DNA of 64,000 bases from Phycisphaerales bacterium (GTDB lineage Bacteria > Planctomycetota > Phycisphaerae > Sedimentisphaerales > Anaerobacaceae): contig JAUVYV010000002.1 in the NCBI GenBank assembly GCA_030602885.1, forward strand, positions 88,125 through 152,124, written 5' to 3'. Positions 8,523-16,916 of the stretch are shown here, one piece after another (the first letter of the stretch is position 1; every line of letters starts with the position of its first letter). Below the pieces are notes generated by a model that was not told where the DNA came from, searched no databases, and saw only the letters and a list, made by a program, of their open reading frames with translations. A program made the translations under genes and the position numbers.

Positions 8523-9416
8523 TCAGGCTTTCGCGGGTTCGGGTTTTTTTGCAGGTCTGGGGACGGGTGCTGATGGGCCGCGGTGGAGGATTACGCCGGT
8601 GGGGCATTTTTGCATGGCGGTTTCGGTTTGCTCGGAGGGGGTGTAGTTTACGTAGTCGAGTCGGGCGAGGTTGTCTTCGATAGCAAAGAGGTCGGACTGC
8701 TTTGTGCAAAGCTTGCAGGCGATGCAGCCGACGGCGCACATTTGTCGAGTGACCTTGCCGATCTCCTTATTCGAGCAGGCAACGGTGAGCATGTTTTCGT
8801 GTGCGAAGGGGACCATTTCGATGAGGTTTCGGGGACAGGCCTTTACGCAGGTTGCGCAGCCGGTGCACTTGCTGTAGTCAACGATCGCAAGGCCGTCGAT
8901 GATGTGCAGGGCGTCGAATTTGCAGGCGAGGACACAGTCGCCGTATCCGAGGCAGCCGAACTTGCAGGCCTGGGCGTTCGGCAGGGCGTTCGCAGCGGTG
9001 CAGCTTTCTATGCCCTGGTACTCGCAGTAGTATGTTTTGTCGTCGGTGTGTGCTCGGCAGTGTACGATTGGTCTTCTGACCGGGCCTGATTCACTTATCT
9101 GGAGACTCAGGATTTGGGCGATGGCCTGGGCGGTTTTTGGGCCTCCGGGTGAGCACTTGCCGAGAAGGTTTGTGTCGTTGAGGACGGCCTTTGCGTATTG
9201 TGAGCAGCCCGGGAAGCCGCAGGCGCCGCAGTCGAGATTGGGCAGGGCCTTGTGGATTTGGTCGATTTTGGGGTCAACTGTGACTCTGAGCTTTTCGCTT
9301 GCGATGAGCAGTGCGAGGGCGAATGCTGAAGCGAGGGCCAGCATGGTTACAGCGGCAGGCCAGGCGGAGTGCCATAACGTTGTGATGTCTGCAATGATAA
9401 TGTAAGAAGCCATCAT
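8523..9416 (-). CDS. rnfB: Rnf complex subunit B, iron-sulfur protein
   Basis: This 297-residue protein is the electron entry subunit of the ferredoxin:NAD oxidoreductase. An N-terminal membrane helix (about residues 16-40) is followed by the CGACGFPGC...C four-cysteine domain near residue 60. Two ferredoxin-type [4Fe-4S] motifs follow (CLGYGDCVLAC and CTGCATCVKACP), and then further cysteines near the C-terminus (CAVGCIACKLC). The tail is Pro/Lys-rich. It is last in the operon and separated from rnfA by 238 bases containing repeats. Two adjacent ATG codons begin the frame, so the start is uncertain by one codon. Confidence 0.93.
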   Translation of the reverse strand: MMASYIIIADITTLWHSAWPAAVTMLALASAFALALLIASEKLRVTVDPKIDQIHKALPNLDCGACGFPGCSQYAKAVLNDTNLLGKCSPGGPKTAQAIAQILSLQISESGPVRRPIVHCRAHTDDKTYYCEYQGIESCTAANALPNAQACKFGCLGYGDCVLACKFDALHIIDGLAIVDYSKCTGCATCVKACPRNLIEMVPFAHENMLTVACSNKEIGKVTRQMCAVGCIACKLCTKQSDLFAIEDNLARLDYVNYTPSEQTETAMQKCPTGVILHRGPSAPVPRPAKKPEPAKA

Positions 9417-9654
9417 GAGGAGCTACGTCTCCAAATCCTAAATCCTAAACTCTAAATCCTCCATAAGGAGTCCCAAGGACTAAACAAATTCAAAATTCAA
9501 ATCGTGCGAGCAAGCGAAGCGTAAATCCGGATTCGGAGCCCATATCCTTCGACTTCGCGATGCTGTGCATCGCTCCGCTCAGGATGACCGTCCGAGGTCC
9601 TGCTTTGGCGGGCGTGATAGAGAGGAACGATTGTTTTGGGTAGTCTGCGGACGG
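9417..9654. repeat. Non-coding insert between rnfA and rnfB with an 11-bp inverted repeat
   Basis: ATGACCGTCCG (9584-9594) is inverted as CGGACGGTCAT (9648-9658). The right arm covers the rnfA stop codon. The stretch also holds short AAATCCTAAA-like tandem copies and a CCTTCGACTTCGC...CTCCGCTCAGG segment that looks like a common dispersed repeat. The other rnf genes here are packed within 36 bases or overlap, so this looks like a later insertion. Confidence 0.5.
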
Positions 9655-10245
9655 TCATTTTATCATTCCTGTAAAACCCATAAAGGCCATTGAGAGCAGA
9701 CCTGCGGTAATCAGTGTAATGGGGGCGCCTTTGAGAGCATCGGGGACGTCTGCGAGGTCGAGGTTTTCTCTGATGCCGGCCATGATGCAGATGGCTATGG
9801 TGAAACCGATGCCTGCGCCGAAGCTTAGTACGACGGCTTCGAGGAGGTTGTCGATTTGCCAGAGGTTTATGAAGAGGCACAGGCCGAGTATTGCGCAGTT
9901 TGTCGTTATGAGGGGCAAAAAGATTCCGAAGCTGTCGTAGAGTGTGGGGAAGAATTTTCTCAGGTACATTTCGACTAATTGGACGGCGCCTGCGATTACA
10001 AGGATGTAGCAGACATAGCGGGTGACTTCGAGGTTCATCGGGATGAGGATGAGGTGGTCGAGAAGAAAGGTGAGGGTTCCGGCGAGGGTGACGACGAATG
10101 TAACGGCCAGTCCCATACCGAATGCCATATCGATTCGGCCTGATACGCCGAGGTAGGGACAGATTCCGAGGAACTTTGTGAAGACGAGGTTGTTTATCAG
10201 GACGATAGATATAAATGCGAGCAGTAAGGTTGTTAAGGTATCCAT
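9655..10245 (-). CDS. rnfA: Rnf complex membrane subunit A
   Basis: This 196-residue, very hydrophobic protein has about six membrane helices. It is one of the two homologous core subunits (RnfA/RnfE) of the ion-pumping electron transfer complex, related to NqrE. The early segment NNLVFTKFLGICPYLGVSGR contains the conserved cysteine implicated in a membrane [2Fe-2S] centre shared with RnfE. The late GLCLFINLWQ and GAGIGFTIAICIMAGIRENLDL blocks are typical. The ATG at 10245 has only a weak ribosome site. It lies 36 bases after rnfE. Confidence 0.93.
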   Translation of the reverse strand: MDTLTTLLLAFISIVLINNLVFTKFLGICPYLGVSGRIDMAFGMGLAVTFVVTLAGTLTFLLDHLILIPMNLEVTRYVCYILVIAGAVQLVEMYLRKFFPTLYDSFGIFLPLITTNCAILGLCLFINLWQIDNLLEAVVLSFGAGIGFTIAICIMAGIRENLDLADVPDALKGAPITLITAGLLSMAFMGFTGMIK

Positions 10246-10281
10246 TTTTTCGTATCTCGTATTGAGTATTGCGTATTGCGA

Positions 10282-10917
10282 TTATTGCGCTGCACTTTTT
10301 GGTTTCCTTACTGTAATGGCGTTTACGAGTGCGAGGAGCAGGCCGAGGGTAATGAAGGCGCCGACGGGCATTCTCATGGCGGTCCATGGTGTGAAGATGT
10401 CGGGCATAATTTTGATTTCCCAGAGGGCACCGGTTGAGAGTATTTCTCTTATGGAGGCGAGGATGCACAGGGCGAGGGTAAATCCTGCGCCCATGCTGAG
10501 TGCGTCGATGATGCTTACGGCAAGGCCATTTTTGCTTGCGCAGGCCTCGGCCCGACAGATGATGATGCAGTTTACGATGATAAGGGGGACATAGGGGCCG
10601 AGGGTTTCACTCATTGTGGGGAAATAGGCCTGCAGAAAGAGGTCGGCGATAGTGACGAAGGTCGCTATTGTGAGGGTGAACATGAGGATTCGCAGGTGTG
10701 GCTTGAGGAGGTGCCGCATTAGTGAGACGACGATGTTCGAGCAGAGCAGGACGAAGATGACGCACAGTCCCATGGTCAGGGCGGGCTTTACGGCGGCGGT
10801 GACGGCGAGCGTTGGGCACATGCCGAGGAGGAGGCGAAAGACGGGATTTTCTCGCCATAGCCCTGCGAGAAGGGTTTGCTTGCAGATAGAAACAGAAGTC
10901 TGTGCGTTAGTTTTCAT
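10282..10917 (-). CDS. rnfE: Rnf complex membrane subunit E
   Basis: This 211-residue, multi-helix protein is homologous to NqrD and pairs with RnfA in the membrane core. Characteristic segments are FRLLLGMCPTLAVTAAVKPA, with the conserved Cys, and YVPLIIVNCIIICRAEACA in the second half. I place the start at the ATG at 10917, which follows AAAAGGAA at good spacing, rather than a TTG two codons earlier. The gene overlaps the end of rnfG by 11 bases, so translation is probably coupled. Confidence 0.93.
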   Translation of the reverse strand: MKTNAQTSVSICKQTLLAGLWRENPVFRLLLGMCPTLAVTAAVKPALTMGLCVIFVLLCSNIVVSLMRHLLKPHLRILMFTLTIATFVTIADLFLQAYFPTMSETLGPYVPLIIVNCIIICRAEACASKNGLAVSIIDALSMGAGFTLALCILASIREILSTGALWEIKIMPDIFTPWTAMRMPVGAFITLGLLLALVNAITVRKPKSAAQ

Positions 10918-11524
10918 TGTCAATGAGTTCCTTTTGCCGCATCTGAGTTTTGACCGAAGGCAAGGTGCTGTTGATTATAGATACGACGGCCTGGCTGGAT
11001 ATGGTAGCGCCTGTTATTGCGATGATATCGGAGTCGATTGTTTGTGGGTCGCCGGTTCTTTTGAGTCTAAGGAGGTCGGCGGGTACACCGGCGAACTGGT
11101 TTCGATAGTAAGGGGACTTAATCCGGTCGCCGAAGCCGGGGGTTTCATTGCTTGAGAGGACGTCGAAGCCAGTAATTTTCGTGAAATCCTTATCGACGGC
11201 GACGACGATTTCGATTTTGTCGGCGAATCCGAATCCGGAGGCGTTGAAGGCCCAGCCGACAGTCTGTCCAGCATCAGCAATTGCCTTGTAGATGTCTGTT
11301 TCGATAGTTTTAGCGTATGGCGAGTCAATCCGGAGGTGGGCGGCAAGCTGGAATCCTTCGGCATCGGCAAGCAGGGCGGACATGAGGGTGTTTAGCTTCT
11401 CGCTTTTATTGTGCCGGATTCTCGGCGTCCACGCGGCGTCTGCGATTGCGAGGAGCAGGCCGAAGAAAAATGACGACACGATGAGCAGCCAGGATTGCCG
11501 TATGAATAATTTTATCTTAGACAT
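10907..11524 (-). CDS. rnfG: Rnf complex FMN-binding subunit G
   Basis: This protein has 205 residues from the ATG at 11524; a longer frame extends upstream into rnfD. One N-terminal membrane helix is followed by an FMN-binding domain facing outside. ITGATISSQAVV is the covalent FMN site, with the flavin expected on the threonine of the TGAT motif. The covalent bond is the product of ApbE, encoded at 6515-7609. It passes electrons to RnfD and is homologous to NqrC. It overlaps rnfD by 8 bases and rnfE by 11 bases. Confidence 0.92.
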   Translation of the reverse strand: MSKIKLFIRQSWLLIVSSFFFGLLLAIADAAWTPRIRHNKSEKLNTLMSALLADAEGFQLAAHLRIDSPYAKTIETDIYKAIADAGQTVGWAFNASGFGFADKIEIVVAVDKDFTKITGFDVLSSNETPGFGDRIKSPYYRNQFAGVPADLLRLKRTGDPQTIDSDIIAITGATISSQAVVSIINSTLPSVKTQMRQKELIDNEN

Positions 11525-12536
11525 TCGGCTTACCTCCTGCGGGGGTGAGCCGACAGAGCCGGTCAATCAGGGCAGTGACAGCGTTCATCAAGAGGACAGC
11601 GTACATAACACCTTCGGGATACTCGCCGACGATTCTTATGAGCATTATGAGTGAGCCGATGCCGATACCGAAAATCCACATACCTTTAGTTGAGAGAGGA
11701 GCGGTGACGGGGTCGGTGGCGATGAAGAATGCGCAGAGGAGCATACCGCCGGTAGTCAGGTGCGTGACGGGGGAAATGTAGGCGGAGGGGTTTATTAAAT
11801 ATGCGATTGCGGCAAGGATGAAGGCGGAGAGCAGGACGGCGGCGGGGATATGGATAGTGATGGTCCTTCTTAGAAGTAAATAGATTCCGCCGATTATCAG
11901 GGCGACGGCGCTGGTTTCACCGAGGCATCCGCCGGTGTTGCCGGTGAAGGCGACCTTGAGCTGTTCGTTGGCGATGCTTGCAGGGGATTGTTTTTTTATG
12001 GCCTGTTTGCTCCAGGCGAGCGGTGTGGCCTGTGTTCTGGCGTCGATTTTGCTCTCTGCCGAGATGATGGGCATTTTGGTGTCGATGGTCGCGGGGACAG
12101 TCCATGTGGTCATCAGGATACCGAAGCATACTGTGAGGAAGGTTCGCCCTGCCATGGCGGGGTTGAAGATGTTGGAGCCGAGTCCGCCGAAGACCATTTT
12201 TGCTATCGCAATTGCAAAGGCGGAGCCGATGACGGCGGCCCAGGGTGGCAGTCGCGGGGGCAGTGACAGGGCAAGGATTATTCCTGTGACGACGGCGCTG
12301 AGATCGCCGATTGATTCGAGCGGGTTCTGCGTTCTGCGGATTAGGTTGCAGAGGTATTCGGTGACGACTGCGGCCAGGACACAGGTGATTATCAGTATGA
12401 GAGCATAAAATCTGAAATAATAGAAGGCGGCGAGGATGGGGGGCGCAAGGCCTATTATGACGTCGAGCATGACGCTTCGCGTCGAATGGTCTTCGCTGAT
12501 GTGCGGTGCAGGCGAAACTGTTATTTTGCTTAGCAT
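11517..12536 (-). CDS. rnfD: Rnf complex membrane subunit D
   Basis: This 339-residue integral membrane protein has about nine to ten helices and is homologous to NqrB. It forms a major part of the ion path and usually carries a covalent FMN. The region ARTQATPLAW resembles the flavinylation loop of the family, but the exact acceptor threonine is not certain from sequence alone. FGGLGSNIFNPAMAGRTFL is a hallmark block, and DPVTAPLSTKGMWIFGIGIG is another. It sits 26 bases after rnfC in the operon. Confidence 0.93.
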   Translation of the reverse strand: MLSKITVSPAPHISEDHSTRSVMLDVIIGLAPPILAAFYYFRFYALILIITCVLAAVVTEYLCNLIRRTQNPLESIGDLSAVVTGIILALSLPPRLPPWAAVIGSAFAIAIAKMVFGGLGSNIFNPAMAGRTFLTVCFGILMTTWTVPATIDTKMPIISAESKIDARTQATPLAWSKQAIKKQSPASIANEQLKVAFTGNTGGCLGETSAVALIIGGIYLLLRRTITIHIPAAVLLSAFILAAIAYLINPSAYISPVTHLTTGGMLLCAFFIATDPVTAPLSTKGMWIFGIGIGSLIMLIRIVGEYPEGVMYAVLLMNAVTALIDRLCRLTPAGGKPNV

Positions 12537-12562
12537 TTAGATTTCCACCGGTTATGGCTGCG

Positions 12563-13951
12563 CTACTCGGGCATTTTTTTCTTTTGCCTTGCGAGGAATA
12601 TCTTTCCCGTTTTTATGTACCCTGTCAATTCGATCTTAGCGGGACATACGTAACTGCAGCACCCGCACTCGTTGCAGGCGCTGAGAAAATAGTCCTGGGC
12701 GATGTCGAGTCGGTTGTTTTTGACGGCGTGTGCGATTTTCGTCGGGTTAAGGTGTTCTGGGCAGGCCTGGAGGCATCGGCCACATCTGATGCAGGGAGTC
12801 TGCCGGCCTCTGAATTTGGCTTTTCCGATCTGGTGTTTGGTGAGGACGGTTACGGCACCGGTCGTTTTTGTTATGGGTGTTTCGAGGTCGGCGACGGCGA
12901 TGCCCATCATAGGTCCGCCGAGAACGACTTTGGCGGACTTTTGGGTAACGCCGCCGCAGAATTCGATAAGTTCACCGACGGGCGTTCCAATAGTAACGTA
13001 GTAATTTCCCGGCTCTGCAACCGCCTCGCCGGTGACGGTGAGGACGCGGTGGGTGAGGGGCAAAGATAGTATGACTGCTTCGGCGATGGCTGCGCAGGTT
13101 GCGACGTTGAGGACGATGACGCCTATCATAGGCGGTATGCCGCCTGTTGGGACATTTCTGTTCAGCACGGCCTTTATGAGCTGTCTTTCGCTGCCCTGCG
13201 GGTATTTTGTTTTTACGGGGACGAGGTGGATGTAGCCGGTATCGGGCCAGTTTTTGAGAGCGACTCTGACGGCCTCGATGGCTTGCGGCTTGTTGTCCTC
13301 GATAGCGACGAAGACGCGTTCGCAGCCGGATGCCTTTTTTGCGAGTATTATTCCGGCGATGATTTGTTCGGTCCATTCGAGCATGATGCGGTAATCGCAG
13401 GTGATGTATGGTTCGCACTCGCAGCCGTTTACTATCATGGTGTGTTTCGGCAGGCGCGGGTTTGGCTCGATTTTGACCCTTGTGGGGAAACCTGCGCCGC
13501 CCATTCCGACGATCCCGGCTTTTCGGACGGCGAGGCATATTTGCTCTGGGGAGTACTTATCGAGGAGCTCAGCGGCGTCTCGGAAGAGGTCCTGCGATTT
13601 CGGCCTGGGTCTTTTTGGCGGGATGTTGGGGTTTGGTTCAATGATGACAGCAGGGCTTCGTCCCAGGACGGGGTGTGACTGTAGTGCGACTTCTTTGACT
13701 CTTCCGTCGATAGGCGAGTGGACGGGGGCGGAGATGAAGGCGTCGGAGTCACCAATGAGCTGTCCCGGCTGGACGATACTTCCGGGTTTGACGGTTGGCC
13801 GGCAGGGTGCGCCGGTGTGCTGGCTGAGCATAACAGCGAGTTTCTTTACGACAGGGCCGGGCTGGATTGGGCTGTCGGCGGTGAGGTCTTTGCGCTGAGG
13901 CGGGTGCGTTCCGCCGGGGAAAGTCAACTTGCCTATGAGCATGGTTTTCAT
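12563..13951 (-). CDS. rnfC: Rnf complex NADH-interacting subunit C
   Basis: This 462-residue soluble subunit binds NAD(H) and FMN, in the same family as NuoF/Nqo1. FPGGTHPPQRK marks the N-terminus, followed by a biotinyl-lipoyl-like barrel (APVHSPIDGRVKEV). The nucleotide site is at VGMGGAGFPTRVK. Two [4Fe-4S] motifs close the protein, CIRCGRCLQACP and CNECGCCSYVCP. The start codon overlaps the stop of the upstream small membrane gene by 4 bases (ATGA). Electrons would flow between ferredoxin at RnfB and NAD here, coupled to Na+ or H+ movement. Confidence 0.94.
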   Translation of the reverse strand: MKTMLIGKLTFPGGTHPPQRKDLTADSPIQPGPVVKKLAVMLSQHTGAPCRPTVKPGSIVQPGQLIGDSDAFISAPVHSPIDGRVKEVALQSHPVLGRSPAVIIEPNPNIPPKRPRPKSQDLFRDAAELLDKYSPEQICLAVRKAGIVGMGGAGFPTRVKIEPNPRLPKHTMIVNGCECEPYITCDYRIMLEWTEQIIAGIILAKKASGCERVFVAIEDNKPQAIEAVRVALKNWPDTGYIHLVPVKTKYPQGSERQLIKAVLNRNVPTGGIPPMIGVIVLNVATCAAIAEAVILSLPLTHRVLTVTGEAVAEPGNYYVTIGTPVGELIEFCGGVTQKSAKVVLGGPMMGIAVADLETPITKTTGAVTVLTKHQIGKAKFRGRQTPCIRCGRCLQACPEHLNPTKIAHAVKNNRLDIAQDYFLSACNECGCCSYVCPAKIELTGYIKTGKIFLARQKKKMPE

Positions 13952-14256
13952 AATTTGTGGTGACTATTACCTTTTGTGAGCTGAGAAGCTACCGCTTTTA
14001 TAATCGGTACCGAAATCAGAGTTACAGAGAGAGCCGGCAGGAGGGCAAGAGCATTTCGGATTTCGGGTGAGTTGAGGAACTTTGCGAGGATGTGGAGCGA
14101 GGCAGCGAGAGACAGGATGAAGACGGCCATTGGCAGCAGGAAGGCCTGGAGGGCCTTTGGGAGTATTGAAGGGCCCTTTTCGTTGCCGAGTTTTGTGTAA
14201 ATGTCGCCGCAGCGGTCTTTACGGGAGCACTGTCGGCAGTATTTCTGCTGAGCCAT
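13948..14256 (-). CDS. RseC-like small membrane protein leading the rnf operon
   Basis: This 102-residue protein has an N-terminal Cys motif (C8, C11, C16) and two hydrophobic helices in the C-terminal two thirds. That layout resembles the SoxR-reducing/RseC family, whose genes often accompany rnf. The Cys motif could bind a metal or an iron-sulfur centre. It is the first gene of the leftward operon and is translationally coupled to rnfC. The similarity is by architecture and context, so the family assignment is tentative. Confidence 0.6.
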   Translation of the reverse strand: MAQQKYCRQCSRKDRCGDIYTKLGNEKGPSILPKALQAFLLPMAVFILSLAASLHILAKFLNSPEIRNALALLPALSVTLISVPIIKAVASQLTKGNSHHKL

Positions 14257-14286
14257 GGTTTTGAATACCCTTGGAGTAAAACAGAG

Positions 14287-14315
14287 TTTATAATGAATTG
14301 CATAGAGATTTTCAA
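14287..14315 (-). promoter_or_regulatory. Promoter of the rnf operon
   Basis: On the minus strand, TTGAAA (14310-14315) and TATAAA (14287-14292) are separated by 17 bases. It lies about 30 bases upstream of the RseC-like start codon and faces leftward. The spacing and sequence match a sigma-70-type promoter well. Confidence 0.6.
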
Positions 14316-14353
14316 ACGGAAAGTTTCTTAATGATTACGACAGGGGGTTACGG

Positions 14354-15154
14354 ATGGCAAGGAAAATAAGTATTCTGATTTGTGGTCTTTGCCTTGTCGG
14401 CGGTTGTGCGGTAAATCCGTTAACGGGTGAAGAGGAGCTGATGTTCTTCCCGGAGCAGCAGGATATCGAGATAGGCAAGGGTTATGCGCCCGAGGTTGAG
14501 AAGCAATTAGGCGGGCGGATTGAGAACGATGCGCTGCAGAACTATGTTGACAGTGTGGGCCAGAGGGTGGCGAGGGTGAGCCACAAGCCGAATTTTGATT
14601 ATCATTTTGTGGCGGTCAATGACAAATCGATTAATGCGGTTGCTCTTCCGGGCGGATACGTTTTCATAACACAAGGGATGCTCAAGAAACTGACGAGTGA
14701 GGCACAACTGGCAGGTGTGCTGGCTCACGAGACGGCACACATTGTTGCGAGAGACGTGTCAAATGCCATGAGCAAGCAGATTGGGATAGAGCTTCTGCTT
14801 TCTCAACTGGCGAGCAGAACGAGCTCCCAGGGAGCGATTATATTAGCAGATTTGGCAAATCAGATTTTGAGCCTGAGGTTCAGCAGAGACGATGAGCGGA
14901 CGGCGGATCTTGGTGGTATGGATTATATGGTTCGTGCGGGGTATGACCCAATGGGGATGGTGGAGACGATGCAGATGCTGGAGGATGAGCACAGCGTCAG
15001 GCCTATTGAGTTTCTTTCAAGTCACCCGTCGCCGGACAACCGTATCGCATATCTGAGGCAGAGGACACAGACACACTACTTCAACAGCCGGGAGAACTCG
15101 ATAGTCGCAAGAGAAGATTATCAGAAGTATGTGCTGAATCAGTTGGGTGACTGA
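14354..15154 (+). CDS. M48-family metalloprotease lipoprotein
   Basis: This 266-residue protein is probably lipid-anchored, since a short signal peptide ends in the lipobox LVGGC with Cys18. The zinc site is HETAH (H125, E126, H129), with the third ligand E181 in the DDERTADLGG helix. It resembles BepA/LoiP-type periplasmic proteases, which monitor outer-membrane protein assembly, but lacks the long TPR tail of BepA. It starts at an ATG preceded by AGGGGG. The gene is divergent from the rnf operon and shares a 97-base upstream region with it. Confidence 0.9.
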   Translation: MARKISILICGLCLVGGCAVNPLTGEEELMFFPEQQDIEIGKGYAPEVEKQLGGRIENDALQNYVDSVGQRVARVSHKPNFDYHFVAVNDKSINAVALPGGYVFITQGMLKKLTSEAQLAGVLAHETAHIVARDVSNAMSKQIGIELLLSQLASRTSSQGAIILADLANQILSLRFSRDDERTADLGGMDYMVRAGYDPMGMVETMQMLEDEHSVRPIEFLSSHPSPDNRIAYLRQRTQTHYFNSRENSIVAREDYQKYVLNQLGD

Positions 15155-15359
15155 AAGCAGCGGTATCAAAAGAGAGCAGTGGATTTCATCGAGCCGCCGT
15201 CATATCGCAAGGGAGGGGCAGACACAAAAAGGAACGGGCCTACAATCAGACCGGAGGTTTTAGCAGCAAGTTTTGCGAGTGACAAGCGGTTTTTTTTCGG
15301 GGCCGGTTCGACAAAAAGAAAATGACCCTAAGTTAGTACATTGCTTGCCTGCTCGTTAT

Positions 15360-15755
15360 CTATTCGCCTTTTCTTCTTGATTCGAGCTTGCTGTAACCAC
15401 AGTCCGGACATTTGTCCCGATAATCGCCTTCGACTGTTCCCGGGAAGAAGACTTTTCCGCATTTCTCACATTTAACGGCCCTGAAGACACTGTCTTCGCC
15501 GCACTGCTCGCATTCCATTGGCGGCATAGTTGTGAAGCCCGGGACGGCGTTTTCCCTAATAAAGTCGAGGTAGTCTTTCTGGTCGATCTCAAATTCCGCG
15601 GCGCAGTCGGGGTTGTTGCACTTGACCCATATCATTGTACCGGGTTTCAGTGCTGAGCCGCCGCCGGACCTGGTCATATAGGTAATAACCCCTGCGGCGG
15701 TCAGGCAGACGACAACAATGATGATCATAACGGCTTTTCTCGTGCCTTCTTCCAT
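15360..15755 (-). CDS. Membrane-anchored zinc-ribbon protein
   Basis: This 131-residue protein has one N-terminal membrane helix (about residues 8-27) and a cysteine-rich domain. Cysteines occur in pairs: CNNPDC, CEQC, CEKC and CPDC, which could make two zinc ribbons. A GGAG ribosome site precedes the ATG at 15755. The domain could recruit a protein or nucleic acid to the membrane, but I know no assigned role. About 96 bases separate it from the Gfo/Idh gene on the same strand, and 205 non-coding bases separate it from the convergent protease. Confidence 0.7.
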   Translation of the reverse strand: MEEGTRKAVMIIIVVVCLTAAGVITYMTRSGGGSALKPGTMIWVKCNNPDCAAEFEIDQKDYLDFIRENAVPGFTTMPPMECEQCGEDSVFRAVKCEKCGKVFFPGTVEGDYRDKCPDCGYSKLESRRKGE

Positions 15756-15851
15756 TTTGCAATCTCCAAAATAACAAGAGCGTGATAGTTACCACTAAGC
15801 ATACGATACCGAGCGTGGGACGGTTTGTCAAACTGTTATTTAAGATTTTGT

Positions 15852-16886
15852 TCAGGGTGCGATTCGGGTCATTTTGAGTATTCTTTGAGGTTCTTCGGGC
15901 ATGGCTGTGCGCGCGGAGAGGTAAGCAGACTCGATTACGGCCATATTGCGGAGGTTCTTGTCCGCGGCACCGAGGAGCTTGTTATTATCGGGCTCTAATA
16001 TGGCAAGGGCGAAGTTAGTCAATTGTTTCCTGAGGGATTCGGAAAGGTCGCAGGCGCAGCGTGTGCGCCGGAGGGTTTTTCCGAGCAAATCGGTGACGGC
16101 GAAGAAGCTGTCCGCGACAGTGAGGATTTTGTCCTTTGCATAGACGGTAATTTCGTAACGGGCCGGGCCTATTGTCTTGTTTGAGATGAGAGTTCCGAAC
16201 ATGGTGTCCGTGAATTTCATGGTGAGCAGCGCGGTATCTTCGGTGCGGTAAAGTCGCTGCTGTCTGTCGGCGGCGGTGTTGGTGGTGAGGGCGTAGACCT
16301 GTTGAGGGGCGCCGAAGTTTTCATTGACCAGGTCGATGATTTCGTATGCGTTGTGCAGGAGTACGCCACCGCCGGCGAGTTTCGGGTCTGTCTGCCAGGT
16401 CTGGTGCCGGCGGGCGGCGGCATTGCAGATGGCTTCAATTAGAAACACATGAGTAATGTGCTGCCGGTCTAAGAGGTGTGAGAAGCTTTCGAAGCCACCG
16501 GCGAAGCGTCGTGTATTTGCTACGGCGAATTTTACGCCCTGGTCATCGGCGAGCTGTACGAATTCGGCGGCTTCTGCGAAATTTCTGGCGAGTGGCGGAA
16601 GCTTGAGAAGATGGAACTTCTTTTTGAGGGCGGCTTTTAGGTATTCGGCGCAGGTGTGGACAGGTGCGGCGACGAGCAGGCAGTCGAGCTGATTTTCAAT
16701 AATGAGCCGGCGGTAATCGTCGTAGGGCGAGCAATTGTACCGAGCGGCGATTTTCTCGGCGAGGTTGGTGTCGGTATCGGCGACGGCAATTATGGTGAGA
16801 TGCTGAATTTGTGAGGCGGCTTCGAGGAGGAGCCGGCCTTTGTCGTCGAGGCCGAGGACAGCGGTTTTTAGTTTCTTGTCGGGCAT
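15852..16886 (-). CDS. Gfo/Idh/MocA-family oxidoreductase
   Basis: This 344-residue protein has an N-terminal Rossmann fold (KTAVLGLDDKGRLLLEAA, then VADTDTNLAEKIAARYNC) and a C-terminal alpha/beta domain. The family usually oxidises or reduces a sugar hydroxyl with NAD(P). The usual EKP catalytic motif is altered to LKLPPLA; the lysine is kept but the glutamate is lost. The nucleotide loop GxGxxG is also degenerate (LGLDDKG). These changes suggest an atypical or non-catalytic member. It starts 30 bases after glyA on the same strand and has no clear ribosome site, so it may be translated from a glyA transcript. Confidence 0.75.
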   Translation of the reverse strand: MPDKKLKTAVLGLDDKGRLLLEAASQIQHLTIIAVADTDTNLAEKIAARYNCSPYDDYRRLIIENQLDCLLVAAPVHTCAEYLKAALKKKFHLLKLPPLARNFAEAAEFVQLADDQGVKFAVANTRRFAGGFESFSHLLDRQHITHVFLIEAICNAAARRHQTWQTDPKLAGGGVLLHNAYEIIDLVNENFGAPQQVYALTTNTAADRQQRLYRTEDTALLTMKFTDTMFGTLISNKTIGPARYEITVYAKDKILTVADSFFAVTDLLGKTLRRTRCACDLSESLRKQLTNFALAILEPDNNKLLGAADKNLRNMAVIESAYLSARTAMPEEPQRILKMTRIAP

Positions 16887-16916
16887 CCGTGGGTTCGATT
16901 TACTATTTAATATTTT

